DNA of 64,000 nucleotides, from the NCBI GenBank assembly GCA_009733575.1, contig ML769597.1, positions 9,052-73,051 on the forward strand. Direction: 5' to 3'. The first letter of the stretch is position 1; each line of letters opens with the position of its first letter. The translations under genes and the position numbers were made by a program. Of this stretch, positions 62,066 through 64,000 are shown one piece after another. The notes below the pieces were generated by a model. That model made no database searches and was not told the DNA's origin. It saw nothing but the letters and a program-made list of their open reading frames with translations. Source of the stretch: Gymnopus androsaceus JB14. Its lineage: Eukaryota > Basidiomycota > Agaricomycetes > Agaricales > Omphalotaceae.

Positions 62066-62898
62066 TTTGACTAGGAGAAGATGGAAGACTCGGTGGACGT
62101 ACGAAATAGGAGGTTTGGGATACGGCAGCTTTATAATGAATGTGACATGTCTATGTCTTAGACCAGCGAACATGTGTCTTTCTACATGGAAGCAACAAAC
62201 CAGCGCTCAGGGGTTTTCGGACTCGGACTCTGCGTAGCGCGTTTTTCTTTGAAATTTGACCCATCTAGCCAGCAAAAAGAAAGCTTTCCAGTGCACTTGA
62301 CATTGGAAATTGGAGAATAAGGGTACTTGGAAGCTCGGACTCGTATGTCAATTTCGAATAGCTGGAGCCATAGCGTGGTGTCGGGCCCTCTCCTAAGTCG
62401 GATCGGGATGGATTAACTTTCAAATAATCGCGAGACTCGGGGAGTTAGCACCTCTAAAATCCAGTCAAACCATCAAGCAAATTTAGCCCGCAGGACACTA
62501 CAGTACCGTTAATTGCGGTAGATCTGCCTGCCTCCTAACGATTTCTTCCATGCTGGGTATTTCCGGGATGCATTGCGGCAGTCTTCACTCAACTTTGGTT
62601 GAAGGGCAGCAAAAAAAGACGGAAAGACTCTAACCACACCAGGCAGGAAGAAAGACCACGTTTATTTCAAGTCGAACATAGATTGAATTCATGGCCAAGA
62701 GCCAAGCTGAATCTGAATCTGCGCGTAGAATCTGGAGGGCCAAGTAATGGAGACGAAGGATCGAAGACAAAAAAACGATGGCGTCCGGCAAAAGTCATGG
62801 CAGTCTCGAAATGGCAATGTCAAAGCTGTTTTATGTGGCCGGGATAGCCGGGAGGATGGCAAGGGACTTATATATATTGCATCTGAGCCATAAATATA
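62066..62898. other. Intergenic region between hydrolase and monooxygenase
   Basis: Upstream of the hydrolase start and downstream of the monooxygenase stop. A plus-strand open frame of 82 codons (62599-62847) has no recognisable feature. Nothing else. Confidence 0.45.
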
Positions 62899-64000
62899 CT
62901 AATTAATTGACAAGATGGTCGCGCCATTCTCTTCCCACCACTTATCCGTTTCTTGACCAACGTCGTATCCATACTGTGCGTCATCCTCCGCTTGACGAGT
63001 CCTTTGACCACATTCCACCGCAGAAAGCTTCTCGGAGGCAATAGCTTGTCCCTTCTCCAGTGCATCCTGCACTTCCATTCCCATTCGTAGCCTCGCGTCT
63101 CGTGCTTCTTGTTCTGGCCCGTCTCTAAGATGGTAAAGTTCTCGAAATTCAGCCTCGAGCCGCTGTGTATTCGTTGTGCGCTCAAAGCGGATACTTTCAT
63201 ACGCCTTCAACAGCGATGGTATCTGCTTTGGATGAGTTATATGCGAGAAGAGTTTCCCCAAGACCTCTGCGTCTTCAATCTGAATAAAATTAATAAAGAC
63301 CTTGAAAGTATCGGTGATAGATGACATACGGCCATTGCTGCACCTTGAGCACGATACGGAAGCATCGGGTGACAAGCGTCGCCCATCAGAGCTACTCGGC
63401 CTTGCGCATGGACCCATGTTTCCAGCGGCGCACAATCCATCAACTTGAACTTGAGCACCTGCGGGGATTTCACGAGCGCAAGCAATTTCGTTACACTTTA
63501 TGAAGATTTGAGAAGCATTGATTTGGAAGAAAGGCATGTTATAATTACCGTGGTTCCCATCCCAAAAATTGAGCTCGCATTCCATCTGTATCACTTTGCG
63601 CTGTCCAAGAGTAGCCTGCTTCTTCATCCTTATCTTCAACGAGAGCCGCAACATTGAGCAGTTTCCGACCTCTCTGTGAAGCAAATGTATACATGAGAAC
63701 AAATTCACGTCTAAAGCAAACCCATACAATTCCATATGCAACCAGATGCTTCTGCGGACCCGCCCACACACAACGCTTATTGACCAGTGGCCGCAAATCA
63801 GGGTCGCTTAACATATGCTCGGTAGGAATCATGAAACGATACGCAGAGTCACCAGTGTATCGTACTTGTTGAGAATGTCCAACAACGACATCACGAACGA
63901 CACTGCGTATGCCGTCGGCGCCTATGATAACGTCCGCGATGAACGTTTCTCCAGATTCAAGGGTGACCGACGGTGTAGGGAAGGATCGATAGATGAGACC
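62899..64000 (-). CDS. FAD-dependent aromatic hydroxylase (salicylate-hydroxylase-like), 5' part outside window
   Basis: Group A flavin monooxygenase that hydroxylates aromatic acids using NAD(P)H and O2. Entering from the right edge, the frame gives the DG motif (IIGADGIRSVVRD), then YRFMIPTEHMLSDPDL and LMYTFASQRGRKLLNVAA. An intron (CG/T split codon) leads to VTKLLALVKSPQVLKFKLMD and the second FAD motif VALMGDACHPMLPYRAQGAAMA. After another intron, IEDAEVLGKLFSHI and a helical C terminus end at TAA near 62899. The N-terminal GxGxxG FAD motif must lie beyond 64000. No frameshift is seen. It is 30 kb from AFR2 with a transposon zone between, so linkage to the aromatic cluster is only a possibility. 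Confidence 0.88.

Overview
This window is genomic DNA of a filamentous basidiomycete, probably an agaricomycete. Every cellular gene I could assemble is interrupted by 50-75 bp GT-AG introns. Typical gene families are present: A-T-R adenylate-forming reductases, plant-type O-methyltransferase, pepsin-like protease, DUF6593-like protein, F-box protein with a degenerate leucine-rich region, and PQ-loop transporter. There is no bacterial-style operon structure. Exon joins were worked out by hand from reading frame, splice sites and family motifs; all family assignments come from recognised motifs, not from a search.

Left part (1-33 kb). A broken Ty1/copia element lies at 1-1.6 kb. It is followed by a Rossmann-fold gene stub, an intact-looking pepsin-like protease (3.8-6.4 kb) and a set of genes that together look like a diverted shikimate pathway: DAHP synthase (8.0-9.6 kb), O-methyltransferase (10.6-12.35 kb, divergent from it), adenylate-forming reductase AFR1 (14.5-18.4 kb), 3-dehydroshikimate dehydratase (19.7-21.0 kb) and a second reductase AFR2 (29.2-33.15 kb). 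A glycerol-3-phosphate acyltransferase-like gene, an F-box gene and a DUF6593-like gene sit between. A coherent inferred pathway is shikimate flux, then dehydroshikimate, then protocatechuate, then O-methylated benzoate, then aldehyde or alcohol. However OMT, AFR1, AFR2, the acyltransferase and the DUF6593 gene all carry single-base frameshifts, while DAHP synthase and the dehydratase read cleanly. AFR1 is bracketed by ~0.9 kb inverted repeats.

Middle part (33-48.5 kb). This is a nest of mobile DNA: two TA-flanked MITEs, three elements with CATCAG termini and subterminal repeats, a complete 3.6 kb DNA transposon with 17-bp terminal inverted repeats and a 7-bp target duplication encoding a coiled-coil protein of a family I cannot name, a SINE-like retroposon with a 12-bp target duplication, and a 5'-truncated Ty1/copia element with a short 3' LTR. 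A 99-residue secreted cysteine-containing protein gene is hidden among them.

Right part (48.5-64 kb). A PQ-loop transporter and GMP synthase share a 312 bp divergent promoter containing a Gcn4-type site. Then comes a segmental duplication (GMP synthase 3' half, a secreted protein gene, a RING/coiled-coil gene) in which different genes decayed in each copy. An alpha/beta hydrolase and the 3' part of a flavin monooxygenase that runs off the window complete it. A second duplication with the same reciprocal-decay pattern links 6.1-7.0 kb and 22.8-24.4 kb (protease and acyltransferase).
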